A stretch of DNA of 64,000 nt from Paenibacillus sp. JCM 10914 (lineage in GTDB: Bacteria > Bacillota > Bacilli > Paenibacillales > Paenibacillaceae), in the NCBI RefSeq assembly GCF_001315105.1, contig NZ_BAZR01000011.1:62001-126000 (forward strand), in the 5' to 3' direction. How positions within the stretch are numbered: the first letter of the stretch is position 1; the number at the start of each line of letters is the position of its first letter. Positions 35,765 to 46,200 of this stretch are shown here, piece after piece. The notes under the pieces are model-generated. The model was not told the DNA's origin, did no database searches, and saw only the letters and a program-made list of their open reading frames with translations. A program made the translations under genes and the position numbers.

Positions 35765-36652
35765 GTGTCCAATAATGAAAAGTTATTAATAAAAGCACGA
35801 TTGCTATCGAGGTATGAGAAAATGTTTAACTGCCCGATCTGTGGCAACTCCATGAAAGTTGAGCAGTCTGTCAGCTTGGTATGCGAGAAACAGCATTGTT
35901 ATGATATATCGAAGCAGGGATATGTGAATATGTTGTTCCACACCACCAAAACGAAGTATGACAGGGCTCTGTTCGAATCACGAAACATCATTAGCCGCAG
36001 TGGATTTTTCGATCCGATGCTTGAGGGAATTTCGAATCGAATCCTTCAAGCACAGGGAGCAGATAGAGGCGGCGAGCTTAAGATACTGGATGCTGGCTGT
36101 GGAGAGGGCTCCCATCTGATGGAAGTCGTCAGCCAACTCGAGGAGCGGCAATCGTCACATAAAGTGCTTGGCGTAGGCGTGGACATTGCCAAGGAAGGCA
36201 TTGTTATGGCTTCCAAGGCGGGAGCTGACCAAGTCTGGTGCGTGGCAGATTTGGCGCACAGCCCATTTGCCGACAGACAGTTTGATTTCATCATGAACAT
36301 TCTATCTCCTTCCAATTATGCGGAGTTTAGGCGACTGCTTGCCGATGATGGAATGGTCATCAAGGTGATCCCGGGGGACGATTATTTACAGGAGTTACGG
36401 AAGATGTTCTACAGTCAGACAAGTAAAGAGAGTTATTCCAATGACCACACGATGGAACTGTTTAGTCGCCACTATGAGCGAATCGATTCCGAGCGGATTC
36501 AGTACCGTGTCGTATTGGATTCTAAACGGATGAACCATTTGATCAACATGACGCCGTTATCCTGGGGCGCGTCCCCTGAGACCTGCGAGCAGACGATGGG
36601 TGATGAGATGGAGGTTACGGTGGACTTCACGGTTTTATATGGTTGGAATTAA
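35765..36652 (+). CDS. RlmA-like 23S rRNA (guanine-N1)-methyltransferase
   Basis: A 295-residue SAM-dependent methyltransferase. An N-terminal four-Cys/His zinc finger (FNCPICGNSM ... LVCEKQHCYD) precedes KQGYVNML and a class I methyltransferase domain with motif I LKILDAGCGEGSHL, then GVDIAKEG and MNILSPSNYAEFRRLL. This order is that of RlmA(I)/RlmA(II), which methylate G745 or G748 in helix 35 of 23S rRNA next to the macrolide tunnel; RlmA(II) (TlrB) contributes to tylosin resistance. The GTG at 35765 is preceded by AAGGGTGA and gives the family-like N-terminus. Two leading in-frame codons upstream are ignored. Control by a stalling leader is proposed separately. Confidence 0.85.
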   Translation: MSNNEKLLIKARLLSRYEKMFNCPICGNSMKVEQSVSLVCEKQHCYDISKQGYVNMLFHTTKTKYDRALFESRNIISRSGFFDPMLEGISNRILQAQGADRGGELKILDAGCGEGSHLMEVVSQLEERQSSHKVLGVGVDIAKEGIVMASKAGADQVWCVADLAHSPFADRQFDFIMNILSPSNYAEFRRLLADDGMVIKVIPGDDYLQELRKMFYSQTSKESYSNDHTMELFSRHYERIDSERIQYRVVLDSKRMNHLINMTPLSWGASPETCEQTMGDEMEVTVDFTVLYGWN

Positions 36653-36677
36653 ATAAAATAAGTCTAGCGTTCGAATT

Positions 36678-36724
36678 AAATACCAGAAGCCCTGCCGGAT
36701 TTACTGTCAGGGCTTCTGGTATTT
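36678..36724. terminator. Intrinsic terminator of the methyltransferase gene
   Basis: A perfect 17-bp stem (AAATACCAGAAGCCCTG with CAGGGCTTCTGGTATTT) around a 13-base loop. Confidence 0.88.
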
Positions 36725-36741
36725 ACTGTTGGATCGAAAAT

Positions 36742-36975
36742 TCAGGCTCTCGTCGTGTTAAGCACGAGCGACGTCGCACCATTATAAATCTGAACATGCC
36801 CCGCCGGGCTTGCTACAAGTGGGTCGATAACAAGCGTCGTGCCGCTTACCTTAACCTCGATCACTTTTTTGCTCTGCTCGGCTGAATCCAACGGGGCAAG
36901 GAAATAAGAGTCCACCTGGAATTCATACAGATTAAGCAGTTCGATTAACATGCATTTTTTGACTTCAAACAGCAT
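36742..36975 (-). CDS. Doubtful short ORF, possibly a gene remnant
   Basis: A 77-codon frame with a plausible protein-like C-terminal half (KKVIEVKVSGTTLVIDP...) but no ribosome binding site before its ATG and no recognised family. It lies between a terminator and the promoter region of a LacI gene. It may be a fragment of a lost gene or chance. The remainder of the 36725-37070 gap shows only AT-rich DNA with the words CTAACAAAT and AACATAAAT that recur before the mannosidase gene. Confidence 0.2.
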   Translation of the reverse strand: MLFEVKKCMLIELLNLYEFQVDSYFLAPLDSAEQSKKVIEVKVSGTTLVIDPLVASPAGHVQIYNGATSLVLNTTRA

Positions 36976-37070
36976 TTAAAATATCATTATGTCAGTAACC
37001 TAACAAATACTAACATAAATAACGCGCTGTAACAGCATTACAAATTCGCACTTAAGTAGGTTGATACAAT

Positions 37071-38110
37071 ATGAAAACAAAGGTAACAATTCAGGAAATC
37101 GCGGATTTCACGGGCGTGTCCAAGTTTGCAGTATCCCGGGCACTGTCGGGAAAGTCCGGAGTAAGCCCGCAGACAAGAGATATGATCTTAAAGGCGGCTG
37201 GACAATTGGGATACTTCAGGGATCAACCGGAGGCCAACTCCAGGGTAAGAATCAGCAGCTGCAAGAGCCGGAGAACCGAAAATGGTCCGGAGCTGTGTTA
37301 GTGCTCTTCCCGAATGTCCGGTATCAGAATCATGAATCTTTATACTGGGGTCCCGTATTCGATGGAATATCCGCCCGTCTTAACCAGAAAGGGTTGGACA
37401 TCTTAACGTTGACCGAGCCCTCCAATGACCACATGTTCTCTCTTCTGAATCCGCAGGGGATTCTCGGAATTATCACGGTTGGATCTGTATCCACGCAGAA
37501 TTTAATGGATATAAAGAAACTGAATATCCCGGTCGTCATGGTGGATCATATGGATCCGGCATTTCAGTCCGATATGGTATTCACCGATAACATATACGGC
37601 ATGAGACAGATTATGACCAAGCTAATCAGCAAAGGATTTAAGAGATATCAATTCATTGGGAATATTGAGGATGCCCAGAGCTTCTATGAACGCTGGATCG
37701 GTTTTATTTCTGCTCTTAATGATTACAAGATTGGACATCAACAGCTTCCCGCTCTGAACGGACCTGAAGTTGAGAATTTAAGGGATACTTTAACCGCATC
37801 CGTAAATGAACACGGTCTGCCCGAAGTGTATGTGTGCGCGAACGATACAACAGCCATGTTCGCCATCGACATACTTAAGGAGCAGGGAATCGAGGTTCCG
37901 AGAGGAGTCCACGTGACGGGGTTCGATAACATGTATGACAACCTGCCGATCTTGGCAACGGTTAATATCGATAAGGAATTACTCGGAATGAGAGCAGTCG
38001 ATCAATTGCTGTGGAGAATCTTGAACCCTGGTTCCAATTATGAGAAATTACTAATTCAAGCCGATATTATTGTTAGGGAGTTAGGTAACCGGGATAGTGA
38101 AATGAAATAA
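37071..38110 (+). pseudogene. LacI-family transcriptional regulator, one-base frameshift
   Basis: The N-terminal HTH is intact: VTIQEIADFTGVSKFAVSRALSGKSGVSPQTRDMIL with the hinge-helix region near AAGQLGYF. After EANSR the frame shifts. The sugar-binding core continues in the next frame with GAVLVLFPNVRYQ and later VYVCANDTTAMFAIDILKEQGIEVPRGVHVTGFDNMYDN, the classic LacI C-terminal block. One missing G in the GGG at 37243-37245 explains it; the restored protein has 346 residues. It precedes a beta-mannosidase gene and most likely represses it until a mannoside inducer binds. The start has only a weak AGTAGG site. Confidence 0.87.
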
Positions 38111-38128
38111 CGAGTCTGGATGAAATGG

Positions 38129-38167
38129 AATAAGCCTTGATGTTTTTTTACATCAAGGGCTTATTTT
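38129..38167 (+). terminator. Intrinsic terminator of the LacI gene
   Basis: AATAAGCCTTGATG pairs with CATCAAGGGCTTATT (one bulge), loop of Ts, followed by a T-rich tail. Confidence 0.75.
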
Positions 38168-38315
38168 ATCATAACATAAACTAACAAATTTCATTTGGTT
38201 CGCCAATCGGGTCACGGCGTTATAATGTTATGATTACAGCAAAAAAAAAAGTTGATATTGAACATCGTGCAACATTAAGACCTAAGCGATATCACTAATA
38301 ACATTTGATTATATG

Positions 38316-38387
38316 AACAATATTGTTATGTTATTTGTTATTATTATAATAATTAATATTGACGTGTGTAGAATGTGGTGTTATATT
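38316..38387 (+). promoter_or_regulatory. Promoter and palindrome upstream of the beta-mannosidase gene
   Basis: TTGACG (38359-38364), a 17-base spacer and TATATT (38382-38387) form a good SigA promoter. The perfect palindrome AACAATATTGTT lies at 38316-38327, and ATGTTAT/ATAACAT words recur at 38168-38330. These are candidate sites for the LacI-type regulator encoded just upstream. Confidence 0.5.
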
Positions 38388-38423
38388 TTTTGGCAAAATA
38401 CTAGAGATGGCAAGGAGACTATC

Positions 38424-41006
38424 ATGGACAGAAACTTATTGACACTAAGAGAATGGAAATTCAAAGCCTGCAACGAAGCGGAATGGCTGCCGGCCGTGGT
38501 ACCTGGTTGTGTACATACGGATCTGATCAAGAATAACAAAATTCCAGATCCCTTCTATGGAACGAATGAACATGATTTGCAGTGGATCGATAAGCAGGAT
38601 TGGGAGTATGAGACGTCATTTGATCTGAATCCAAGCTGGATGAATGAATCTAGGCTCGAGCTCGTGTTTGACGGGTTGGACACGTACGCGGATGTATCGA
38701 TTAACGGGACGAAAGTATTGTCTGCGGATAATATGTTCCGCTCGTGGCGCGTAGATGTAAAGGCTTTGCTTCAGACACGCGGCAATGTCATCAACATTCG
38801 CTTCCGTTCTCCGATCCAGGAGGATCTGCCGAAACTTGCGGCATTGGGATATCCATTACCTGCTTCCAACGATCAATCCGAGGTGGGCGGCATGGGCGAT
38901 CAGAAAGTCAGCATTTTTGCCCGTAAAGCTCCTTATCACTATGGTTGGGATTGGGGTCCGCGCTTTGTCACCAGCGGCATCTGGCGGGAGGTACGCATCG
39001 AGGCCTGGTCCGAGGTACGTATGAGCGACTTGTTTATCCGTCAGGATGAAGTAACAAGCAAGTCGGCAAGGTTAACGGCTGTCGTTGCGGTGGAAACGGA
39101 GCGAGCATGGCAAGGTGTAATGCGTCTGAAAGCAGCAGGCGATGTGTGGGTGCAGGATGTTCGGGTCGAGGCAGGAGGCAGCACGCTGGAGTTAGCGTTT
39201 ACGATTACGAATCCAAGGCTATGGTGGTGTCGGGGTTTGGGTGAAGCCCATCTATATGATTTTCATGCAGAACTGGTGGAAGCTGGGGAGGGCTCGGAGA
39301 GTGGGAGTATAGTCACCACGAAAAAGGTTAGAACAGGTCTTCGCAGCGCACGGCTCGTGCGGGAACGTGATGATCGGGGCACGTCGTTCTACATCGAGCT
39401 CAACGGCACGCCGGTATTCGCCAAAGGCGCGAACCATATTCCGAACGACAGCTTTATTACGGAAGTGACGACAGCGCGTTATCGTCATGAGATCGCTTCG
39501 GCGGCAGAGTCGAACATGAATATGCTGCGCGTATGGGGCGGCGGCATCTATGAGCAGGACGTATTCTATGAGCTGTGCGATGAATACGGCATCATGGTAT
39601 GGCAGGACTTCATGTTTGCGTGCAGTATGTACCCGGGCGACGAAGCGTTTCTTGAGAGTGTGAGGCTGGAAGCCGAGGAGAATATCGTGCGTCTTCGCAA
39701 TCATCCAAGTATTGTGCTCTGGTGCGGCAATAACGAGATCGATTCGGCGTGGGCTCATTTTGACGAGAACGGGGGCTGGGGCTGGAAGCGTCAGTATACG
39801 CAGGAGCAGCGTGAGAAGATCTGGGACGATTACAAAAAAATCTTCCACCAGGTGCTGCCCGGTGCCGTTGAGGCCTATGCACCCGGAGCCGATTACTGGC
39901 CGTCATCGCCGATGGTGTCGCTCAGCGACGATATCCATCAGCATGCCAGCTCATCGACCACAAGCGGTGATATCCACTACTGGGGCGTATGGCACAATAC
40001 GGAACCGTTCGATAACTATAACGTGTACGTTGGACGTTTCATGAGCGAGTACGGATTCCAATCCTTCCCGGAACCGAAGACGGTGCGCACGTATGCGGCC
40101 GAGTCGGAGATGGAGCTCGAATCCAAGGTTATGCTGGCTCACCAGAAGAACGGAGCCGGCAATCGCCTGATCAAGACGTATATGGATCAGTATTATAGTG
40201 AACCGAAGGATTTCGAGGCCTTCCTGCATATGAGTCAGATCCAGCAAGCGGAAGCCATGAAGATGGCGATTGAAGCCCATCGCCGCAACAAGCCATACTG
40301 TATGGGCACGCTGTACTGGCAGATGAACGATTGTTGGCCAGTCGCTTCCTGGGCGGGTATGGATTACCTCGGGCGTTGGAAGGCGCTGCAATACGTGGCC
40401 AAGCGCAGCTTCCGTCATGTGAGCCTGTCGGTGGAGTCGAGGGAAGAACAGATTCGCGTTCATCTCATCTCCGACGTGTCCGAAGTCGTGGATGGCACGC
40501 TGAAGGTACAATTGTTTGATTTTAGCGGGACCGAGTTGTTTGTGCATGAACAAGAGGTCCATGCCGAGGCGCAAGGCGCGGTTGTCGTGTACGAGGCTAC
40601 CGCCGATGAATTGTTGGCGGGACGGGCTGCTGCCCAAGTCGTGCTGCAAGCGCAATTGGAGCGGGCGGGTCAGATCGTAGACAGTAAGACGTTCTACTTC
40701 GTGAATGACAGGGATCTGGCTCTGCAAAGCCCGACCATCAGCTTGAAGGAAGTTGAAGGTGAGGGTAATGGCGCTACAACCTATGTGGTGGAGAGCAATG
40801 TGCTCGCCCGTCATGTGTGGCTGTCCGCGGAAGCCGAAGGCTTCTATAGCGATAATTACTTTGATCTGATCCCTGGTCAGCCGGTAACCGTGACGTTCCA
40901 GCGCAGGGATGCGGGAGATCAGCCGTTCGTGGCTGGACATCCGGGCTCGGTGGACGTGTTGTCGATGGCGGATTGGCTGGATCCTGCCAAGGTCGTAAGT
41001 GTTTAA
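38424..41006 (+). CDS. Glycoside hydrolase family 2 beta-mannosidase
   Basis: An 860-residue cytosolic enzyme without a signal peptide, the normal size for GH2 beta-mannosidases, which release mannose from the non-reducing end of short beta-mannosides. The N-terminal sugar-binding domain shows VPGCVHTDLIKNNKIPDPFYG and HYGWDWGPRFVTSGIW. The catalytic TIM barrel has acid/base Glu438 in LWCGNNEID and nucleophile Glu542 in SEYGFQSFP, with MLRVWGGGIYEQDVFYELCDE-type text between. The WQMNDCWPV motif and C-terminal beta domains follow. AAGGAG lies eight bases before the ATG at 38424; the longer frame from 38313 runs through the promoter. The LacI regulator upstream is its likely repressor. A terminator follows. 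Confidence 0.95.
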   Translation: MDRNLLTLREWKFKACNEAEWLPAVVPGCVHTDLIKNNKIPDPFYGTNEHDLQWIDKQDWEYETSFDLNPSWMNESRLELVFDGLDTYADVSINGTKVLSADNMFRSWRVDVKALLQTRGNVINIRFRSPIQEDLPKLAALGYPLPASNDQSEVGGMGDQKVSIFARKAPYHYGWDWGPRFVTSGIWREVRIEAWSEVRMSDLFIRQDEVTSKSARLTAVVAVETERAWQGVMRLKAAGDVWVQDVRVEAGGSTLELAFTITNPRLWWCRGLGEAHLYDFHAELVEAGEGSESGSIVTTKKVRTGLRSARLVRERDDRGTSFYIELNGTPVFAKGANHIPNDSFITEVTTARYRHEIASAAESNMNMLRVWGGGIYEQDVFYELCDEYGIMVWQDFMFACSMYPGDEAFLESVRLEAEENIVRLRNHPSIVLWCGNNEIDSAWAHFDENGGWGWKRQYTQEQREKIWDDYKKIFHQVLPGAVEAYAPGADYWPSSPMVSLSDDIHQHASSSTTSGDIHYWGVWHNTEPFDNYNVYVGRFMSEYGFQSFPEPKTVRTYAAESEMELESKVMLAHQKNGAGNRLIKTYMDQYYSEPKDFEAFLHMSQIQQAEAMKMAIEAHRRNKPYCMGTLYWQMNDCWPVASWAGMDYLGRWKALQYVAKRSFRHVSLSVESREEQIRVHLISDVSEVVDGTLKVQLFDFSGTELFVHEQEVHAEAQGAVVVYEATADELLAGRAAAQVVLQAQLERAGQIVDSKTFYFVNDRDLALQSPTISLKEVEGEGNGATTYVVESNVLARHVWLSAEAEGFYSDNYFDLIPGQPVTVTFQRRDAGDQPFVAGHPGSVDVLSMADWLDPAKVVSV

Positions 41007-41014
41007 ATGAAGTT

Positions 41015-41051
41015 GAACCGCTTCTCGCTAGGTGCGAGGGGCGGTTTTTTT
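41015..41051 (+). terminator. Intrinsic terminator of the beta-mannosidase gene
   Basis: AACCGCTTCTCGC pairs with GCGAGGGGCGGTT around a short loop, followed by seven Ts. Confidence 0.85.
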
Positions 41052-41159
41052 GTTGGTAAAATAAACATATACTGACCACTAAAAATATATTTTTTTCGAC
41101 AGCGTAATCTGACAGCTTACGCCTCAATGCCTAATATATTTTGATTTATAGGAATATAT

Positions 41160-41185
41160 TGGGTGGTGGTGTCGGGATTCGAACC
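41160..41185 (-). other. tRNA 3'-end fragment, possible attachment site remnant
   Basis: On the minus strand GGTTCGAATCCCGACACC continues into an acceptor-like CACCACCCA. The T-loop with its closing G-C pair is canonical, but the 5' arm of the T stem and everything upstream do not fold, so only the last part of a tRNA gene is here. Such fragments are left where an element integrated into a tRNA 3' end. The AT-rich RHS island starts about 100 bases further on. Confidence 0.5.
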
Positions 41186-41290
41186 TTTCATGTAACAGAA
41201 ATGCAAAAACAAGAGGTGAAAGCTTTGATTGTGTATTGAGATATTTAAATAGGTCAAAATTAATAATAGTAGATGAAGAGGAGATTGAAT

Positions 41291-43249
41291 ATGTTTAAAT
41301 ATTCTAAAAGCTTACATTGGATAGGATATTTAAGGAATAGAGCTACTGTGTATTTTTTTGTCGTTATATTTTTTTTTATTATCAATAATGTAGCTGATGC
41401 TAGTTCTGAAGGGACAATGAAGAGGTTAATTAATGATTTTTCGAATTCTAAGGTTGAAACCACTTCAAATACTAACAAAGGACAAGAATTAATACTAGAG
41501 AGGGATGCATTTAGTAAAACATTCCAGAATCCAGATAAGACTTTCACCACAACAATTTCTAATGGAGCTATGCATTATAAAGTAGGTGAAAAATGGGAAA
41601 ATATCGATACTAGAATTGTTAATGATCAGTCCGAAGCAGGTTTTGATCTAGGAGTAAGTAAGAATATTTTTAAGGTGAAACTCAATAAAAATAGTAGTAA
41701 GCCAATAAGAATAGCCTATGACAACGCGGCTATATCTTATCAAGCATTAGGAACAAACTCAGTCGTAGGCAGGTTATTCGACAATAGTGTTATTTATGAG
41801 AATATGTGGAATTATACAGATGTATCCTACACTGTAAATTCTTCAGGTGTGAAGATGCTCATTCATTTGAAAAATGTACATAGTCCTAAAGAGTTTCAAT
41901 TTCAGATTAGTCATCAAAATTTAAGCAGTAGACTTAATGATGACGGTTCCGTAGATTTCACTAGTGTAAAAGGAGACATACAGTATTCTATACCTCCCAT
42001 GTGGGTTAGGGATGATTCTAGTGAGAATGTACGTTATGAACCAATAAAACTGGAGTTAGGCTCTACTAAACAGGGCAGCATTCTAACTATCAAGTTGGAT
42101 GATTCTGGCCTTGAATACCCTATTCTTATCGATCCTACCACGGATGTCAGTAAAAATATGCCCCATAGAGGAGGTCAAACTCGAAACTTGTCCACGGGTT
42201 TTCGTTACGGCATACCGTCAAGTCATATTCACCAAATTAAAATTGACACACATTTAACCTGTAAGGTTGATACTGGTGGAGAGTTTGATACGTGGCCATC
42301 TCGTTCTAGTTGCAACACGGGCCTATATGTAGCTGATCTTGATATGCAGGAGCGTCACGTTCGTACATATTCAGCTATGGCAGGACTAATATCATTTAGA
42401 ATATTTGGAGATGAAATACGTGCAATTAATCCTATAGTTTCCAATGTGGTAAGTGTAGGAGTTAGGGATATGGAGGGAGATACACATAATGGGATGGAAA
42501 TTAAAACACACATTACGGGGCAATTAACTGTTAGTATAACCTATGACAGAGAAAACGAAGATACTATTCCTCCCAGTTCCCCAACAGGATTAATCGCTAG
42601 AAATTTCACTTCAAAAACTGTTAACCTCACTTGGAATCCTTCTACAGATAATCTTGGGGTCATTCAATATAAAATTTACAATAACGAAATTGAAATAGGT
42701 TCCACCGTTTCCAATACTCCTGAATTTGAAGTTAAAGATTTACAGGGTGGGGCTACATATAAATTTACTGTCAGAGCTATAGACGGCGCAGGGAATTTAT
42801 CGTATAACAGTAACACCTTAACATTTACTCCAGATGATATCCCACCAACTAAACCCGGCAATTTATCAGTTGAGTCTTTGAATTCTAATACTGTTACACT
42901 TTCCTGGAATTCTTCCACTGATAATATTGGAATTAAGAACTACAGGATTTATAAAGACGGTATGCTGCTGGGCTACACTCTCTCTACCAATTATATCGTA
43001 TTAGGATTAGAAGATAACAAATTTTACAGGTTTTCTGTAGTTGCTGTAGATACTTCAGATAATACCTCAGAGGAAACCTACATAGATGTAAAGACATCTG
43101 GTAAATATAGCTATTATTATGAGAATGGAAGATTGTCATTCATTTTGAATGGTGCAGGCAAAAAAATTAGAGAGTTTCATTATGATAGGAATGGTAATCT
43201 CATTAAAGTTTTCATATACCATAATATGTGTTTTATCAAAAAATATTAG
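41291..43249 (+). CDS. Secreted FN3-domain protein preceding the RHS gene
   Basis: A 652-residue protein with an N-terminal signal sequence (hydrophobic residues about 20-34, then VADASSEG). A long region follows with VIYENMWNYTDVSYTVNSSGVKMLIHL and LEYPILIDPTTD, as seen at the N-terminus of many WapA/RHS-type wall proteins. Two fibronectin type III domains lie at about 427-515 and 517-605, each with LTWNPSTDN- or LSWNSSTDN-type motifs. The end carries a lone YD-like unit, YYYENGRLSFI...FHYDRNGNLI. GAGGAGATT precedes the ATG at 41291. The RHS gene starts 18 bases downstream, so they are one operon. It may act as a surface anchor or delivery partner of the toxin. A broken paralogue lies beyond the IS element. 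Codon use is AT-rich. Confidence 0.75.
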   Translation: MFKYSKSLHWIGYLRNRATVYFFVVIFFFIINNVADASSEGTMKRLINDFSNSKVETTSNTNKGQELILERDAFSKTFQNPDKTFTTTISNGAMHYKVGEKWENIDTRIVNDQSEAGFDLGVSKNIFKVKLNKNSSKPIRIAYDNAAISYQALGTNSVVGRLFDNSVIYENMWNYTDVSYTVNSSGVKMLIHLKNVHSPKEFQFQISHQNLSSRLNDDGSVDFTSVKGDIQYSIPPMWVRDDSSENVRYEPIKLELGSTKQGSILTIKLDDSGLEYPILIDPTTDVSKNMPHRGGQTRNLSTGFRYGIPSSHIHQIKIDTHLTCKVDTGGEFDTWPSRSSCNTGLYVADLDMQERHVRTYSAMAGLISFRIFGDEIRAINPIVSNVVSVGVRDMEGDTHNGMEIKTHITGQLTVSITYDRENEDTIPPSSPTGLIARNFTSKTVNLTWNPSTDNLGVIQYKIYNNEIEIGSTVSNTPEFEVKDLQGGATYKFTVRAIDGAGNLSYNSNTLTFTPDDIPPTKPGNLSVESLNSNTVTLSWNSSTDNIGIKNYRIYKDGMLLGYTLSTNYIVLGLEDNKFYRFSVVAVDTSDNTSEETYIDVKTSGKYSYYYENGRLSFILNGAGKKIREFHYDRNGNLIKVFIYHNMCFIKKY

Positions 43250-43267
43250 AAATGGGGAAGGGTTTAT

Positions 43268-46200
43268 TTGTTTAATCTGAGGTCATTGCCAAAAAAATTA
43301 CTAGTAATTCTACTTATGATCACATTATTATGCGAGACATTCATTTTCTACCCAGTTGCGATAGCATCTGAGGTCCACCCTATAGACAATGAACGTGTTC
43401 AAATAATCGCTGACCAATTCTCCGTATCAACCGATTGGATCCAGGAGCATCTGGATGAAGGTTACAATCTTAATCACATCCATGCTGCCTTATACAAAAC
43501 ACAATTAAAAAATATTAGTTTTGAAGAGGCAATTAACAGTTTGTTTCCTGCTGAAGTGAATATGTCTGCTAATCCAATGATGACTTCCTCGGTTCACGAG
43601 CTGCCGGAGACGGTTACCTCAGATGTATACGGGGAGCCTGATCAAGATATTTTACGCGATATTACATTTGTGGAATATGGCGAATCTAGTATTGTAAAAC
43701 GATTTGATCATTTTACTGTTACAGAGGAAGTCTATGGCCCTGAACATAATCTTGACAATGAGGCACAAGAAGATACGGAGAACGAAGCAATCACAGATCC
43801 CGACATAGTCACAGAGCAAGACCCCGACTCAGACACTGAACAACAAGAACAACAAGAACAACAAGAACAACAAGAACAACAAGGAGAAGAGAAGACATCC
43901 CCTATAAATAGTGACCTTTCAGATGATCAGAAAAAAAATAATGAAGAATTAAATTCTGCACTTAACAAGGTGTTGTCGACAGGTGAACAGAATCCCATTT
44001 TAGAAAAGGCTCCTGTCTATAATGCCTCATCTTTTAATAACGCCCCTTATTCAGTTGGCTCGACTGGAGAATCTATCTCTAATGCAACTGGAGGGCTCTT
44101 TCTAGAACAGACAGACGCTACACTGCCTGGGAGAAACGGTCAATCCTTTTCTCTTACTCGACAGTACAGCTCCAGCGATTCGCAATTTCATGAAATGGAA
44201 TATGGCTCCAATACTTACGAGTATAACTTATATTTATATTTTGTAAGGTTCAATGCAATACGTAAGCAATTAATACCGAAATACCATGTTAATTATCGTG
44301 AAAACATGTGGGTTCAACACGACAATAATGGGGACGGTATCGTCGATTATGAGACAGCAATAATAGATACATACGTGGTGAAGAAAGGTGAATACAACAC
44401 GGAGAGCGAAGCGAGGCAGGTTGCCAGTCAACGTATTAGTTATACCATTCCTGAAGAACGAAAGACTGTGTCTGAAAATCGTAGCAGTGGAACTAACAGT
44501 TTTCCTAACGTAGTCCACTATATACAAGGCGGATTCAGAGGGGAGCTATACAAGGACGGAAGCTCTTACGTTACCTCAGGTACATACGTTCCTGAACAAT
44601 CGCGAACTGAAACTTCGACGTGCATCAATGAGATTCCTGGTAAATATAATGCTTCTGGACAATGGGTAGCAACTGGTACTGGTAGTGATTGTCCGACTTC
44701 TAAAGCCTACAATAGTGGGGGGTTCAGTGGTACGTTAAACCGAACGAGTACTGATACTTTAAAGGCTTGTCCTTCACCAGGTACCCCGAATTACGTATGT
44801 ACCAAGAGATTTCAAGCAAACTACTCAGGTACTGTAAGAAAACCTGGCTCAGATACAAGGGTATGGGGGCAAAGATATTCAGGCACTGTGATAAAACCGG
44901 CTGAAACATCTGACCGCCGATATGGTGGTTGGCTTGGAAGTAACCCACGTTATCGGTATGCTTATAACATAGCTGAGCAACCCTGGGTAGAAACCTTTAT
45001 AACCGAAGGGCAGAGCAGTCCAGTAGTACTAACGAGTGATAATTTTGGGAATTGGTCACAGGCCGAAGAGTATAGGAGGATCGTTAATGCTTCCCCAACT
45101 GCATTTCTAGGATTCGATAATCAGTATAGTTACTATCTAGCTCCCAACCCAAATGCAACTGTAGAAGCTTTTGTGGCTGGCGTAGGCACAGGAGCTACTT
45201 ATTATAATAAGACATCACCGAAATACAATGAACAATTGAATCCACTAGGGAAAGGTTGGTCATGGAAACTACCTTCAATTCAAACGAAAGAAGGTAAACA
45301 ATACGTGCATCTTGGGGATGGCTCATCCTATGAAGTTGCTGGAAACAAGCTTAAAGGATATGACTGGGAAGGAATTAGTTTAACAACGGATAACACCGTA
45401 ATGGTGGGCAGCGAGTTATCCAAATATAAACTAGCCACAGCAGATGGTAAAATGCGTCAATATTTTTCTGCGGATGGACGTATCTTACAGATTACCGATG
45501 CTTATAACAACTCAACCCAATTTTTGTATACCCACCAGGCTGGGTATGGACGGAAGTTGCTTTCTCAGGTCCGAGATGCCATAGGAAATACACTCGAAAT
45601 TGAGTATAGCAACTCTCATGTAGCGATTAGACAAGGTGCTAAAACAATCACATATGAGAAACAAACACGAAATGGAGCCGAATTGTTAAGTGGAATCGTG
45701 GATGAACTAGGAAGAAGGACTACTTTTTCTTATAATATCGCACAAGCACGTTTTAATCTGTTCACAGCAAGTCCAGAACGAGCGGTTTCAAATCCGTATG
45801 CGCTTCTAACTTCTGTGCTTCATCCGACGGGAGCCATTACGGAATACAGCTATGACGAACAGCCAATCAAGCGATATATTGGGGAAAGTTCGCAGAATGA
45901 GAGTTATCGGATTAAATCACGAAAAGACAAAATTCTCTACGAGAATGGGACTAGTGAGGATTACAATCGTAAAAGTTATTTCTACTCTGGTGATATTGGT
46001 AGTTCTTATGGGCAAACTCAGACATTCTCATCTAGCCTGGACGACGGGTTAACCACATCCAACTATCAATACACAAAGAGACATATCGATAACGATACAA
46101 GCCCTCAGATCTATCTGGATCAAATCAAGATGAGTGCAGAAGGTACTGAAAGAACGACCCGTTATACCTATGATAAAAAAGTAGGCGGCCGTAACTATCC

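Noticed and set aside
39951..40940. 329-codon minus-strand frame opposite the beta-mannosidase
   Set aside because: Shadow frame without start signals; the mannosidase reading contains catalytic motifs in this stretch.
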